Counted from the first letter of the stretch, positions 36,850 to 46,256 are shown. The stretch: DNA of 64,000 nt from Candidatus Thiodiazotropha sp. LNASS1 (GCF_964212655.1 NZ_OZ156465.1:1488001-1552000); one strand, 5' to 3'. Made by a program: numbers and translations. The notes: a model not told the origin generated them from the sequence alone.

Positions 36850-37788
36850 ATGAAGGTTGCACTACTGGGCGGCACTGGTTTTGTCGGACACTACCTGACA
36901 GAGAAATTACTGCAACATGGTCATATGCCCAGGCTGTTGGTCAGAGAGGGCTCGCCACATTTTTCCAAGCAAACTCAGCCTTTTGAGTGGGTACGCGGTG
37001 ACATCGAGGACAACAAGACACTCCGTCGTCTGCTCACCGGGGTTGATGCCGTAATCTACAATATCGGGATTCTCAGAGAAAATCCCTCGAAGGGAATAAC
37101 ATTCGAAAAGCTCCAATATGAGTGGGTTGTCAAGACAGCCGAGCTGGCGAACGATCAGCAGGTGAAACGTTTTATACTGATGAGCGCCAATGGCGTCGAA
37201 CTCGGATTGACACCCTATCAGAAGACAAAATTGGCAGCGGAAAAGCATCTTCCCGGCAGCGGTCTTGATTGGACTGTTTTTCGTCCTTCCGTAATCTTCG
37301 GGAATCCTTACGGAAAATTGGAATTCGTCACTATGCTGAAGCGGGACATCATAGACTCTCCCCTGCCCGCGCCACTTTTTTATGAAGGCCTGCTACCGTC
37401 CAATCCCGGCGGTTTTCAGCTGTCTCCAGTGCATGTCGAGGATGTCGCCGAGTGCTTTGTGTCATGCCTAGATAAGCCTGAGACTTTCAGCGATATCTAT
37501 ACCCTGGGAGGTCCACAGAACCTGACCTGGAAAGAGATACTGACCATCATTGCCGACACCCTCGGAAGAAGGAAACTTATGTTGCCAGTACCTGCTTTTG
37601 CACCCACCTTGGCGGCAACAGCACTCGATAGATTTCCATGGTTTCCAATCAGTCGCGACCAGATTCGCATGCTATTGAAAGGGAATATCTGCAGTGGCGA
37701 GAGAATCTTCAATCTCTGTGATATACAGCCTCATAGTTTTGACAAAGAGACCCTGAACTATATCGCTGCCCAACCCGGTGAAGGATAG
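36850..37788 (+). CDS. NDUFA9-like atypical SDR (NAD(P)-binding)
   Basis: 312 residues. N-terminal dinucleotide-binding motif VALLGGTGFVGHYL; WVRGDIEDNKTLRRLLTGVDAVIYNIG follows, and the family's late SPVHVEDVAECFVSCL. Similar to the complex I NDUFA9 accessory subunit and bacterial epimerase-like proteins; the classical YxxxK pair is replaced by YQKTKLAAEK. Substrate unknown. Strong SD GGGAGCGG. Confidence 0.85.
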   Translation: MKVALLGGTGFVGHYLTEKLLQHGHMPRLLVREGSPHFSKQTQPFEWVRGDIEDNKTLRRLLTGVDAVIYNIGILRENPSKGITFEKLQYEWVVKTAELANDQQVKRFILMSANGVELGLTPYQKTKLAAEKHLPGSGLDWTVFRPSVIFGNPYGKLEFVTMLKRDIIDSPLPAPLFYEGLLPSNPGGFQLSPVHVEDVAECFVSCLDKPETFSDIYTLGGPQNLTWKEILTIIADTLGRRKLMLPVPAFAPTLAATALDRFPWFPISRDQIRMLLKGNICSGERIFNLCDIQPHSFDKETLNYIAAQPGEG

Positions 37789-37814
37789 ATAGAGCGAAAT
37801 CAGGGTTGATCACT

Positions 37815-39032
37815 CTATGAAGAGGCTTCGCGGTTTGACGGATTGAATATTTTCAATATCAGATAACCGATGACCGCCGAGAGACCGGAACCGAGCAATA
37901 TGCCGAGCCGGTCACCCATGATAATGCTGCTTGTTCCACCCTGTTCAAATGCCAGCGAAGCGATAAAGAGGCTCATGGTGAAACCGATTCCGCACAAAAT
38001 TGTGGTGGCATAAAAACCCGACCAGCTGGCCCCGTTCGGCAGTTTGGCAAAGCCAAGCACGATGGCAACACCGCAAAACAGCATGATACCAATCTGCTTG
38101 CCAACAAAGAGTCCTGCCGCAATGCCCAAGGGTATGGGTTCCAACAGAGCATCAAAGGTCAAACCTGACAAAGAAACACCTGCATTGGCAAATGCAAACA
38201 GGGGTACAATCAATATTGCCACCCATTGATGCAGCCCATGCTCCACCTCACGGAGAGGTGAGCGATCGCTGTTTTTGGGATCTTTGATAGGAATCATGAG
38301 TCCGAGAATCACACCGGCCAGGGTGGCATGTACACCCGATTTCAATACCGCCACCCAGAGAATCACACCGACCATCACATAGGCTGAGACCCGGGTCACA
38401 TGCAGCATATTCAGGACAAAGAGGACGACGATCGCCGCCACGGCGATAATCAGACTGGCAAGCGAGAGGTCTGCAGTGTAAAAAATAGCGATGATGATAA
38501 TTGCACCCAGGTCATCAAAAATCGCCAGCGCCATTAAAAAGACCCGAAGTGAGACAGGTACACGTTTCCCCAATAGAGATATGATTCCAAGAGCGAAGGC
38601 TATATCCGTAGCTGCGGGTATTGCCCAGCCATTCAACGCTACCGGATCACTCTGATTCAGCCAGAAATAGATAGCAGCCGGGACCAGCATGCCGCCGATA
38701 GCACCCAATCCGGGTAGAATGATCTGATCGAGACGGGAGAGTTCACCTTCAAGAAACTCGCGCTTCACTTCGAGTCCGATCAACATGAAGAATACGGCCA
38801 TCAAACCGTCGTTGATCCATAACAACAGCGGTTTTGCAAGTTGCAGCTCACCGATGCGAATCTCAACCGGTGTATCCAGTAACGCATCATAGAACCAACT
38901 CAAAGGCGAGTTCTCGAGTATCATCGCCAAGATAGCGGCGAATATCAGAAGGATTCCGCTGGAGGAATCCTGGCGCATGAAATCCTGCAGCCACTTGGAT
39001 ATTTCCGATGAATACTCTCTCTCTTTTTCCAT
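37815..39032 (-). CDS. nhaA: Na+/H+ antiporter NhaA
   Basis: 405 residues with about 12 transmembrane helices. The essential aspartate pair lies in MALAIFDDLGAIIIIAIFYT, and GLEVKREFLEGEL and the C-terminal GFTMSLFIASLAF are typical. It exports Na+ in exchange for H+, consistent with a marine or saline habitat and with a Na+-coupled acetate symporter elsewhere in the window. Single gene. Confidence 0.95.
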   Translation of the reverse strand: MEKEREYSSEISKWLQDFMRQDSSSGILLIFAAILAMILENSPLSWFYDALLDTPVEIRIGELQLAKPLLLWINDGLMAVFFMLIGLEVKREFLEGELSRLDQIILPGLGAIGGMLVPAAIYFWLNQSDPVALNGWAIPAATDIAFALGIISLLGKRVPVSLRVFLMALAIFDDLGAIIIIAIFYTADLSLASLIIAVAAIVVLFVLNMLHVTRVSAYVMVGVILWVAVLKSGVHATLAGVILGLMIPIKDPKNSDRSPLREVEHGLHQWVAILIVPLFAFANAGVSLSGLTFDALLEPIPLGIAAGLFVGKQIGIMLFCGVAIVLGFAKLPNGASWSGFYATTILCGIGFTMSLFIASLAFEQGGTSSIIMGDRLGILLGSGLSAVIGYLILKIFNPSNREASS

Positions 39033-39399
39033 ATACCGTCGCTTCCCCTAAGATGTAGATTCTTGCAAAATCCTGATTTCAGCTTGTGAAAAACAAGGTT
39101 GTCAAGCAAACAGACAATATATCTCTCACGATTAAATTATCAGCCGCATGACGCGATACCAAGTCAACATCCGCTGATTCATCCATTTATATTATCACTA
39201 CTCCAGCTTAAAATGATCTACATCTCATAGGTGTTTATGTCGCTTTGAGTGGTGATAGTTTTCAATAGCAACGAATGATGCGTCCCGCTGAACCAAGCAC
39301 ACTTCACACATTCACTGTCATGCAAAAAAAAGGGGTGCCTGGCGGCACCCCTAAGAAACCGGTAGAGACTACCGGCGGAGGATCATACTGTTGCGACTG
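39033..39399. other. Intergenic region between nhaA and phaC
   Basis: 367 bases holding the phaEC terminator and the nhaA upstream region. No further gene is supported. Confidence 0.5.
39324..39352 (-). terminator. Terminator of the phaE-phaC operon
   Basis: On the minus strand AGGGGTGCC / GGCACCCCT stem with a 4-base loop followed by eight T. It stands 48 bases after the phaC stop. Confidence 0.93.
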
Positions 39400-40467
39400 T
39401 CAGGAACGCTCATCCAGCCACTTGCCGATTGCCGGCGGCACCTGCTTTTGCGCCTTTCCACTGACATAGATACCGATGTGGCCACCCGGGAAGGAGAGCT
39501 CGGTGTAGTCCTTGCTGCCGGTCAGGTTGCGCAGTGCACGGGAGGAATCGGGCGGCACCAGGTGGTCCTGTTCGGCATAGATATTGAGTACGGGACAGGT
39601 AACATTCTTCAAATCTATCGGGCGGTCACCGATTGTCACACCGCCCTCAAGAAAACCGTTCTTCTGATAAAAATCCTTCACGAATTGCCTGAAAGTCTCG
39701 CCCGCCTGATCCGGGCTGTCGAAGATCCATTTCTCCATGCGCAGGAAGTTCTTCAGCTTATCCTCGTCCTCCAACACATCCACCATACTCAGATATTTCT
39801 GACCGGTGAGGCTGAAAGGCTTGAGTGAGAGAAAAGTCCAGTTCAGGAGTTCACCCGGCACATTGCCCAGGGTGTCGATCAAAAGATCCACATCCATTTC
39901 CTGAACCCACGCGGAGAGCATATTGTCAGGGGTCTGAAAATCGACCGGTGTGACCATGGTGATCAGATTTTTGACTTTGTCTGGATGCAGTGAGGTGTAA
40001 CAGAGGCTGAAAGCGCCACCCTGACAGATCCCCAGAATATTGATCTTATCGAGTTTATGGCGCTTGCGGATCACATCCACACAGCGGTCCAAATAACCGT
40101 TGATATAGTCATCCATGGTCATCGCCCGATCCGCCTCATCGGGATATCCCCAATCTATCAGGTAGACATCCTGTCCCGCCGCAAGGAGATTGCGCACGGT
40201 CGAACGATTCTCCTGAATATCCGTCATATAGGGGCGGTTAACCAATGCATAGACAATCAATGTCGGTACGGAGCTCTGTACTACATCGGCGGGCGACTCA
40301 TAGCGATAGAGCCGTAATTTATCTTCCCGGTAGACCTCTACTTTGGGTGTAACACCCGTATCGATCTTCTCGGAATTCAAAAGATTCTCGACCCCTTTAC
40401 CCAGCTTGCGGCTGTAGTCATACATCTCTTCGGCCAGCTGATCGGGGCGTATGTTAAATGGTTGCAC
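39400..40467 (-). CDS. phaC: Class III PHA synthase catalytic subunit PhaC
   Basis: About 355 residues, the class III length. The lipase-like box with the nucleophile is GICQGG, followed by DFQTPDNMLS; the Asp of the triad is in NIYAEQDHLVPP and the His in PGGHIGIYVSGKA. It polymerises (R)-3-hydroxybutyryl-CoA at the granule surface, only with PhaE. The GTG at 40467 has AGGAG seven bases upstream, so I prefer it over the TTG at 40482. phaE lies upstream on the same strand, 107 bases away. Confidence 0.96.
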   Translation of the reverse strand: MQPFNIRPDQLAEEMYDYSRKLGKGVENLLNSEKIDTGVTPKVEVYREDKLRLYRYESPADVVQSSVPTLIVYALVNRPYMTDIQENRSTVRNLLAAGQDVYLIDWGYPDEADRAMTMDDYINGYLDRCVDVIRKRHKLDKINILGICQGGAFSLCYTSLHPDKVKNLITMVTPVDFQTPDNMLSAWVQEMDVDLLIDTLGNVPGELLNWTFLSLKPFSLTGQKYLSMVDVLEDEDKLKNFLRMEKWIFDSPDQAGETFRQFVKDFYQKNGFLEGGVTIGDRPIDLKNVTCPVLNIYAEQDHLVPPDSSRALRNLTGSKDYTELSFPGGHIGIYVSGKAQKQVPPAIGKWLDERS

Positions 40468-40574
40468 GTCTAATCTCCTCAAGTCCTAGATCTGCTCGCT
40501 ACAGCATTTCAGCAAACAGGCCATTTGTTCATTTCACACGGGTGAATCCACTAACGCATGTCACTGCAGTCAGC

Positions 40575-41651
40575 CTAGCTTTTCTTGGCAGCCGCCTTCT
40601 TTTTCGCAACAGCCTTTTTCTTCGGCGTGGAGCTCCTCTTGGCCGGCGCCGCACGCGTTTGTTGCTTGTCAGAGGCACGACTACGCAGTTCGAGCATCTG
40701 CTCTTTCAACAGTTCGATCTCGGCATGCATTGCCTTACTTTCACGGCGTGATTCCTGGAGTCTGTCCTGCAGGGTTCGCAGCTCTCTGCGGGTTGGCATA
40801 TTCATACCACCCAGTGCCTCATCCACCAGCTGTCCAAGCTTATGCTTCAGCGCCATCAGGCTGTTGACCAGGCGACCGTGAATCTTGGCGTATTCAGGCG
40901 TCATCACCTGTTCACCATAGACCTCCTCACTGCTTCCAACCCAGAGATCATAGAGTCCACGCGCGCTATCCACCTGATTGCCTTCATCGATCAACGCCTC
41001 GATCTTCTCTTTCAATCTATTGGCCGAAAGCAGGCCCAGGTTGGAAAAGAATCCCATGTACTCACCCAGGCAACGCTGGTATTCAACCACTCGCTGTGTC
41101 AGTTGCTTATACTGTCTCTCCTCTTCACGGGTGTAGCCGAGACCGGGAGCGCTGAGAAAGCGGTCCAGATCACCCGTATGAGGCATATTGCGCAGTAGGT
41201 CACCGGGCATCAGTGACAGTGAGGAGATCATGCGCTGCCAGTTGTCCATCGGCATTTCCCAGAACGCCATCATCTTATGCAGCGCATCGTCACCCGCAGA
41301 CTCGGTATTCCCGAAAATGCCATCCATGTTTCCGCTAAACAGCTTCTGCAGGTCGGCGACCGTACGATTGGCCGCATCCATCCAGTCATTACTCTGACCG
41401 GCATTCTTGTAATAGCCCTCTGCCATTCGGAAATAACTTTGGGTCTGTTCCATCATCTTGCTCATGAAATCACGGGTCATATCATTAGCCCCGGGTGACA
41501 GGCCCTGCCACCAATGCTCCATGGCGCTCTCCAGAGGCGATTTTGCCGGCTGCTTCATGCCCATTGCCTGACGGCTCATATCGGTCCAGGTTTCCCAGTA
41601 TTTCTGCTGGGTCTTCATCCAGTCCTCGTTCCAGAATGCAGATTCACTCAT
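40575..41651 (-). CDS. phaE: Class III PHA synthase subunit PhaE with lysine-rich tail
   Basis: 358 residues. The N-terminal WNEDWMKTQQKYWETWTDMSRQAMG and the central LGYTREEERQYKQLTQRVVEYQR region are PhaE hallmarks. It activates PhaC by complex formation. The C-terminal 30 residues are very basic with repeated AxKKxA motifs (PKKKAVAKKKAAAKKS), like the DNA-binding tail of PhaM or histone H1; the conventional PhaE lacks a function for such a tail, so it may tether granules to the nucleoid. Confidence 0.94.
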   Translation of the reverse strand: MSESAFWNEDWMKTQQKYWETWTDMSRQAMGMKQPAKSPLESAMEHWWQGLSPGANDMTRDFMSKMMEQTQSYFRMAEGYYKNAGQSNDWMDAANRTVADLQKLFSGNMDGIFGNTESAGDDALHKMMAFWEMPMDNWQRMISSLSLMPGDLLRNMPHTGDLDRFLSAPGLGYTREEERQYKQLTQRVVEYQRCLGEYMGFFSNLGLLSANRLKEKIEALIDEGNQVDSARGLYDLWVGSSEEVYGEQVMTPEYAKIHGRLVNSLMALKHKLGQLVDEALGGMNMPTRRELRTLQDRLQESRRESKAMHAEIELLKEQMLELRSRASDKQQTRAAPAKRSSTPKKKAVAKKKAAAKKS

Positions 41652-41801
41652 GGTCTAGTCCCGTGTTTGCGACGCAGTGTCGATTAATATCATTGATTGA
41701 ATGTGTCGAAGTAAGGCCCGGTTGAATCCAGATAGCCGAACGGCCATCCCAGACATAAAAAAACCTAAACTCAACACTCATGCCTAAATAAGCTAGCAAT
41801 A

Positions 41802-41820
41802 AAATTTGTGCGCTGCAACA
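41802..41820. promoter_or_regulatory. Operator-like motif between phaE and phaA
   Basis: AAATTTGTGCGCTGCAACA. The first 16 bases match AAATTTGTGCGGTGCA upstream of the phasin gene (43918) except one. GC-rich TGC blocks are typical PhaR targets. It lies in the divergent region of phaEC and phaA and could control both. Confidence 0.5.
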
Positions 41821-41950
41821 TTTTTTGCTACAACTTAGGCAGCATTCAGCATTCAGATACCCAGAAAGCTGATGTGAAACGCCATTCGGTGTCCGTTTTG
41901 AGCGTTATGACGGACCATTCAATAAACATAAAACATGAGGATTACCCAAC

Positions 41951-43135
41951 GTGAGTGAGAATATCGTCATCGTCGGCGCAGCCCGAAGCGCCATCGGTTC
42001 GTTTGGTGGCAGCCTGGCTGGTATTCCTGGCCATCAGCTGGGAGCATCTATCATCAAGGGCCTGCTAGAGCGTACCGGTGTCGGGCCGGAACAGGTAGAT
42101 GAAGTGATTCTTGGCCAGGTCCTGACCGCAGGAACCGGACAGAATCCCGCCCGTCAGGCGGCCATTGCAGCCGGATTACCCGTTGAAACATCATCCCTGA
42201 CCATCAATAAAGTCTGTGGCAGCGGCCTAAAAGCTGTACATTTAGCTATGCAGGCCGTGGCTTGCGGTGATGCCGAAATCGTCATTGCCGGGGGTCAGGA
42301 AAACATGAGCATGGCGCCGCATCTACTGCCCAATTCACGCAATGGCAGTAAAATGGGCGATTGGAAAATGATCGACAGCATGATCGTCGATGGCCTTTGG
42401 GATGCATTCAATAACTATCACATGGGCACCACAGCCGAGAATATCGCAGGTAAATTCAATCTCAGCCGTGAAGATCAGGATGCCTTTGCCGCCGCATCGC
42501 AACAGAAGGCGGAGGCGGCACTGAATGAGCGTGTATTCGCTGATGAGATCATTCCTATCGAAATCCCACAACGACGAGGGGATCCCATCGTCTTTGATCG
42601 TGATGAGTTTCCGCGTCCGGGCACAACGGCCGAGTCCCTCGGCAAACTGCGCCCTGCCTTTTCCAAGGAAGGAAGCGTCACTGCAGGTAACGCCTCGGGA
42701 ATCAACGATGGGGCTGCTGCTGTCATGGTGATGACCGAGTCCAAGGCAAAAGCGCTGGGGCTCACACCGATGGTACGGGTCGTCGCCTTTGCATCGGCCG
42801 GTGTTGATCCCTCAATCATGGGCACCGGCCCCATTCCCGCCTCTACCAAGTGTCTGGACAAGGCAGGGTGGAAGGTCGATGACCTTGATAGGATCGAGGC
42901 AAACGAAGCCTTTGCGGCCCAGGCCATGTGTGTAAATCAGGAGATGGGCTGGGATAGCTCGAAGGTGAACGTCCACGGAGGTGCCATTGCCTTGGGACAC
43001 CCGATTGGGGCATCCGGCTGCCGTGTGTTGGTCACCCTGTTGCATGAGATGAAACGCAGCGGCTCCCAGAAAGGCCTCGCAACCTTATGTATCGGGGGCG
43101 GCCAGGGTGTCGCCATGGCGGTCGAAAAAGTCTGA
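41951..43135 (+). CDS. phaA: Acetyl-CoA acetyltransferase (beta-ketothiolase)
   Basis: 394 residues. Active-site Cys in NKVCGSGLKAVHLA, C-terminal NVHGGAIALGHPIGASGCR and the final CIGGGQGVA are the thiolase signatures. It condenses two acetyl-CoA to acetoacetyl-CoA, the first step of PHB synthesis. GTG start at 41951 with GAGGA upstream. Divergent from phaE; phaR follows 232 bases later. Confidence 0.96.
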   Translation: MSENIVIVGAARSAIGSFGGSLAGIPGHQLGASIIKGLLERTGVGPEQVDEVILGQVLTAGTGQNPARQAAIAAGLPVETSSLTINKVCGSGLKAVHLAMQAVACGDAEIVIAGGQENMSMAPHLLPNSRNGSKMGDWKMIDSMIVDGLWDAFNNYHMGTTAENIAGKFNLSREDQDAFAAASQQKAEAALNERVFADEIIPIEIPQRRGDPIVFDRDEFPRPGTTAESLGKLRPAFSKEGSVTAGNASGINDGAAAVMVMTESKAKALGLTPMVRVVAFASAGVDPSIMGTGPIPASTKCLDKAGWKVDDLDRIEANEAFAAQAMCVNQEMGWDSSKVNVHGGAIALGHPIGASGCRVLVTLLHEMKRSGSQKGLATLCIGGGQGVAMAVEKV

Positions 43136-43367
43136 AGCAAGCCTGAAAATGCTGGTTACTGCTGAAAAAAGCGGTTTTTACCTGCAGATGGGTTGGGTAT
43201 GGCGGGACCATGCCCACCCCATCATCAGTTCCGGCACCCCAGTCCCGATAGCCTGAAAAAGTGGATTTGCCGCTGATTTCCACACTTTCAGTACCTCATT
43301 TAATATTCTCAGTGCCTTGTTTGAGGTAAACTGGTCGTCAACGATATCCAGGAACAGTTGCAGGGTC

Positions 43368-43823
43368 ATGTCTGAGCGCATCATAAAGAAATATCCCAAC
43401 CGTCGGTTGTACGATACTGAACAAAGCAAATACATCACATTGACGCAGCTCCGCCAACTGATCATCAGCGGTGAATCGATCAAAGTCGTGGATTCCACCT
43501 CCGAGGAGGACATAACACGCAATATCCTGCTACAGATAATCCTGGAGACGGAATCTGGCGGTCAGCCCCTATTCACCGCCAACATGCTTTCCCAGATCAT
43601 CCGTTTCTATGGCGGCACCCTGCAAGGGATTTTCGGCAACTATTTGGAGCAGAGCCTTGGGCTCTTTACAGCGCAGCAGGAGCAGCTAAAAAAGAATCTG
43701 GGCGAAGACCCGTTTACTGCGATGACAAATCTGGCCCAGAGCAATATGAAAATGTGGACCGATTTGCAGAAAGATTTTTTGACAGCCGCAGGTTTTCCCA
43801 ACACAAAAAAAGAAGATTCCTAG
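43368..43823 (+). CDS. phaR: PHA synthesis repressor PhaR
   Basis: 151 residues. MSERIIKKYPNRRLYDTEQSKYITL is the PHB/PHA accumulation DNA-binding domain, followed by the regulator domain (LLQIILETESGGQPLFTANML). PhaR binds PHB granules and, when free, represses phasin and its own gene. TGC-rich sites are present upstream of the phasin gene. I take the ATG at 43368, where the family starts; the frame is open further upstream. Confidence 0.94.
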   Translation: MSERIIKKYPNRRLYDTEQSKYITLTQLRQLIISGESIKVVDSTSEEDITRNILLQIILETESGGQPLFTANMLSQIIRFYGGTLQGIFGNYLEQSLGLFTAQQEQLKKNLGEDPFTAMTNLAQSNMKMWTDLQKDFLTAAGFPNTKKEDS

Positions 43824-43917
43824 TATCCCCCCCTTAAATCACACCATAACTTCTTGATATTAATAGTATTAATCAAGATCCTCATAAGCATACCCAAGAA
43901 ATCGCATGAAAAACAGA

Positions 43918-43940
43918 AAATTTGTGCGGTGCACAAATTT
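43918..43940. promoter_or_regulatory. Palindromic operator candidate upstream of the phasin gene
   Basis: AAATTTGTGC (43918-43927) and GCACAAATTT (43931-43940) form a perfect 10-bp inverted repeat with GGT between, ending just before the -35 box of the phasin promoter. Confidence 0.6.
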
Positions 43941-43943
43941 CTC

Positions 43944-43972
43944 TTGACAGCCGCTTTCCAGTGGACTATGCT
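43944..43972 (+). promoter_or_regulatory. Sigma-70 promoter of the phasin gene
   Basis: TTGACA (43944-43949), 17 bases, TATGCT (43967-43972). Perfect -35, good -10 and ideal spacing, 46 bases before the phasin start codon. Confidence 0.8.
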
Positions 43973-43996
43973 GCACTGCAACAATGCTGCAATGCA
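43969..43996. promoter_or_regulatory. TGC-rich PhaR binding site candidate
   Basis: Five TGC triplets in 28 bases (TGCTGCACTGCAACAATGCT then GCAATGCA), overlapping the -10 box and start point. PhaR of Paracoccus is known to bind TGC-rich DNA, so this fits repression of the phasin gene. Confidence 0.6.
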
Positions 43997-44017
43997 CAAC
44001 CAACAGGAGCGTATATC

Positions 44018-44389
44018 ATGGCTAAAGCGAAAGAGAACATCGAGATGATTAGTGATTTCAACACTGCCGGTTACGAGAGTTTCCGTCAACTGAGCGACAT
44101 CAGCCTGAAGGCTTGGAATCAGGTTATGGAAGCTCAGATGAACACCCTGAACACCCTCATGAACACCAGCATGGAACAACTGAAGCTTGTTTCCGAAGCC
44201 AAAGACTACCAAGAGGTCGTCCGTGGTCAGATGGATCTTTCCCGTAAACTGGGTGAAGACCTGATGAGCAAGACCCGCGAGGCTGTCGAGCTGAGCCAGA
44301 AGACCGGCGAAGAGGTCCGCGGCTGGTATGAGAGCAACCTGGCAACCGCAAACGAAAAGATCAGCAAAGTCGCTGAGAAGGCCGCTTAA
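44018..44389 (+). CDS. phaP: Phasin family protein
   Basis: 123 residues, amphipathic helices without signal peptide (SFRQLSDISLKAWNQVMEAQ, DLSRKLGEDLMSKTREAVEL). It coats PHB granules. The ATG at 44018 has AGGAG upstream; it is preceded by a strong promoter with operators and followed by a terminator, so it is a monocistronic, highly expressed gene. Confidence 0.9.
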   Translation: MAKAKENIEMISDFNTAGYESFRQLSDISLKAWNQVMEAQMNTLNTLMNTSMEQLKLVSEAKDYQEVVRGQMDLSRKLGEDLMSKTREAVELSQKTGEEVRGWYESNLATANEKISKVAEKAA

Positions 44390-44419
44390 TCGCGCCATTG
44401 CTTGATTGACCTATCGATA

Positions 44420-44444
44420 ACCGGCGGCCCTGCCGCCGGTTTTT
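44420..44444 (+). terminator. Terminator of the phasin gene
   Basis: ACCGGCGGC / GCCGCCGGT stem (9 bp, 3-base loop) followed by TTTTC. Confidence 0.9.
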
Positions 44445-44637
44445 CATTAACCTGAATCTGTAGCTTGATCGGTGATGAAGCATGCAGGCACCTGATTCGA
44501 CTACAGGGATAATGTTGCAGGAAGAACGGCTTAATCAGATTGAATTGGGTATTTTTTGCCAGAGCGGTCAATTAGTTTAATAACGCTAACTGGTCACTCT
44601 AGAGATTTAGGCTACCAGACATTGAGGAAGTATAAGA

Positions 44638-45387
44638 ATGAGCTGTAAAGATAAACTCGCTGTAGTCACTGGTGGTATGGGCGGTATCGGTACCGCGATC
44701 TGTTTACGTCTCGCCCGGGAAGGGGCAAAAGTCGTCGCCACCTGCCATCCATCGGAAGTGGACCAGGTGGATAGCTGGGTAGAGAAACAGAAGGATCAGG
44801 GCGCGGAAGTTGATGTTATTGCTGGAGATGTTTCCACCTCTGAGGGCGGGTCCGCTTTGATGAGTGAGATTGTCGAAAAATACGGTTCGGTGGATATCCT
44901 GGTCAACTGTGCCGGTATCACCCGGGATTCGACCATGAAAAAGATGACCTCTGAGCAGTGGGATGCAGTCATCGATACCAATTTGAGCAGTGCCTTCTAT
45001 GTTACCAGTCCAGTCTGGAACGGCATGATCGAACGTGGATTCGGCCGGGTCATCAATATCTCTTCGGTGAACGGTCAGAGGGGACAATTCGGTCAAGCCA
45101 ACTACTCTGCAGCCAAGGCGGGTATGCATGGTTTTACCATGGCACTGGCCTACGAAGGTGCAGCAAAGGGTGTGACGATCAATACAATTTCACCAGGCTA
45201 TATCGAAACCGCGATGACCGCAGCAATGCGGGATGACGTTCGCGACGCCATAATCAGTGGTATACCCATGCGGCGCATGGGGCAGCCAGAGGAGATTGCT
45301 CATGCCGTGGCCTTCCTGGCAGACGACTCGAGTACCTATATAACTGGCGCCAATCTGCCTGTCAATGGTGGCCTGTTTATCCATTAA
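44638..45387 (+). CDS. phaB: Acetoacetyl-CoA reductase (NADPH)
   Basis: 249 residues, classical SDR: TGGMGGIGTAI cofactor motif, catalytic Ser in INISSVNGQRGQFGQ, YSAAKAG (Tyr-x3-Lys) and PGYIETAMTAAM. It makes (R)-3-hydroxybutyryl-CoA for PhaEC. The GQRGQFGQANYSAAKAG block is the PhaB signature distinguishing it from FabG. Followed by a strong terminator. Confidence 0.95.
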   Translation: MSCKDKLAVVTGGMGGIGTAICLRLAREGAKVVATCHPSEVDQVDSWVEKQKDQGAEVDVIAGDVSTSEGGSALMSEIVEKYGSVDILVNCAGITRDSTMKKMTSEQWDAVIDTNLSSAFYVTSPVWNGMIERGFGRVINISSVNGQRGQFGQANYSAAKAGMHGFTMALAYEGAAKGVTINTISPGYIETAMTAAMRDDVRDAIISGIPMRRMGQPEEIAHAVAFLADDSSTYITGANLPVNGGLFIH

Positions 45388-45403
45388 TCATATCACTTCT
45401 CCC

Positions 45404-45752
45404 TCAAGTGATCTTTCCTACCCGGCATCCCCTGCCGGGTTTTTTTTTAGAAACAGGTAACAGTGCATCCGACAGTTTTAATCGGAAGCGGTAACCCGCC
45501 GGAATATCGGAGAAATCAGGTGGAAGGATTGGTCTCGTCTGAATCGTTAGCCGTTTTTGACGCTTAGCATTAACGACCGGCACACCAAGTTGCTCGTCAT
45601 GCCATGAGGGAAGTCCGGTTTCAAGTGATCGGATGACATCAAAATAGGTCCAAGCGTGCTCAAAACCCGATATCGTAGGGATCACTATCAAATGGATCAG
45701 GCCATGCAGGATCTTCAGGCCATGTATTCAGCTGTTCTCGTAGTTTCAACAT
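45404..45752 (-). pseudogene. Possible frameshifted small gene
   Basis: On the minus strand an ATG at 45752 opens a 30-codon ORF ending in DSDPYDIGF and TGA at 45660; the overlapping next frame continues as EHAWTYFDVIRSLETGLPSW and stays open to 45404. Joined by a one-base shift at the TTTTGA they would form one protein of about 115 residues. The second part alone is an ORF of 95 codons. Neither is recognised. It runs over the phaB terminator, which argues against a well-kept gene. Confidence 0.3.
45420..45448 (+). terminator. Terminator of phaB
   Basis: ACCCGGCA / TGCCGGGT stem with a 5-base loop followed by eight to nine T. Confidence 0.95.
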
Positions 45753-46055
45753 GCCGCTACTCCGCGATTAACCTCTTACTAAAATATATGCAATAAAACT
45801 GCCAACATAGTAACCCTTTGATTTATTGCTTGCTTATACGAAATTGCTGAAAATTTTCTAAGTGCTTTGTAAAGAAAATCGACGGTGATGCCATTAAAAA
45901 AATCGTAGATTCGTTAATATTCAACAAAATTTCGCTATCTTATTGATTGAAATACAATCCGATTTTGATCAGACCTGTCAAACTAACCGACACCTTATGT
46001 GGCTACAAGATGTTGGATTTCTGGAATAAAACGAGCGAAGGATCGGTGAGTGGCT
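45753..46055. other. AT-rich intergenic region
   Basis: About 300 bases upstream of the DUF2905 gene with no ORF and no recognised element. Confidence 0.5.
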
Positions 46056-46256
46056 ATGCAAAAGTTCCTGTTTGGATTGGCGATAACCGCACTCTTGTTG
46101 GGTCTGCTTTGGCCATGGATCGATAAAATCCCTTTTGGACGATTACCGGGTGATATTGTGGTGGAGCGGGAAAACTTTCGTTTTCACCTCCCCTTAACCA
46201 GCATGCTGCTGGTAAGCGCACTGATCACTCTCATTTTATGGCTGATTCGCCGCTAG
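46056..46256 (+). CDS. DUF2905 small membrane protein
   Basis: 66 residues, two transmembrane helices with the motif GRLPGDIVVERENFRFHLPLTSMLL of DUF2905 between them. Function unknown. ATG at 46056 or GTG at 46050 (better spaced from AAGGA) are both possible starts. Confidence 0.85.
   Translation: MQKFLFGLAITALLLGLLWPWIDKIPFGRLPGDIVVERENFRFHLPLTSMLLVSALITLILWLIRR

Noticed and set aside
43820-44398. Minus-strand ORF of 192 codons over the phasin gene
   Set aside because: Antisense to a clear phasin with promoter, SD and terminator; no family features.
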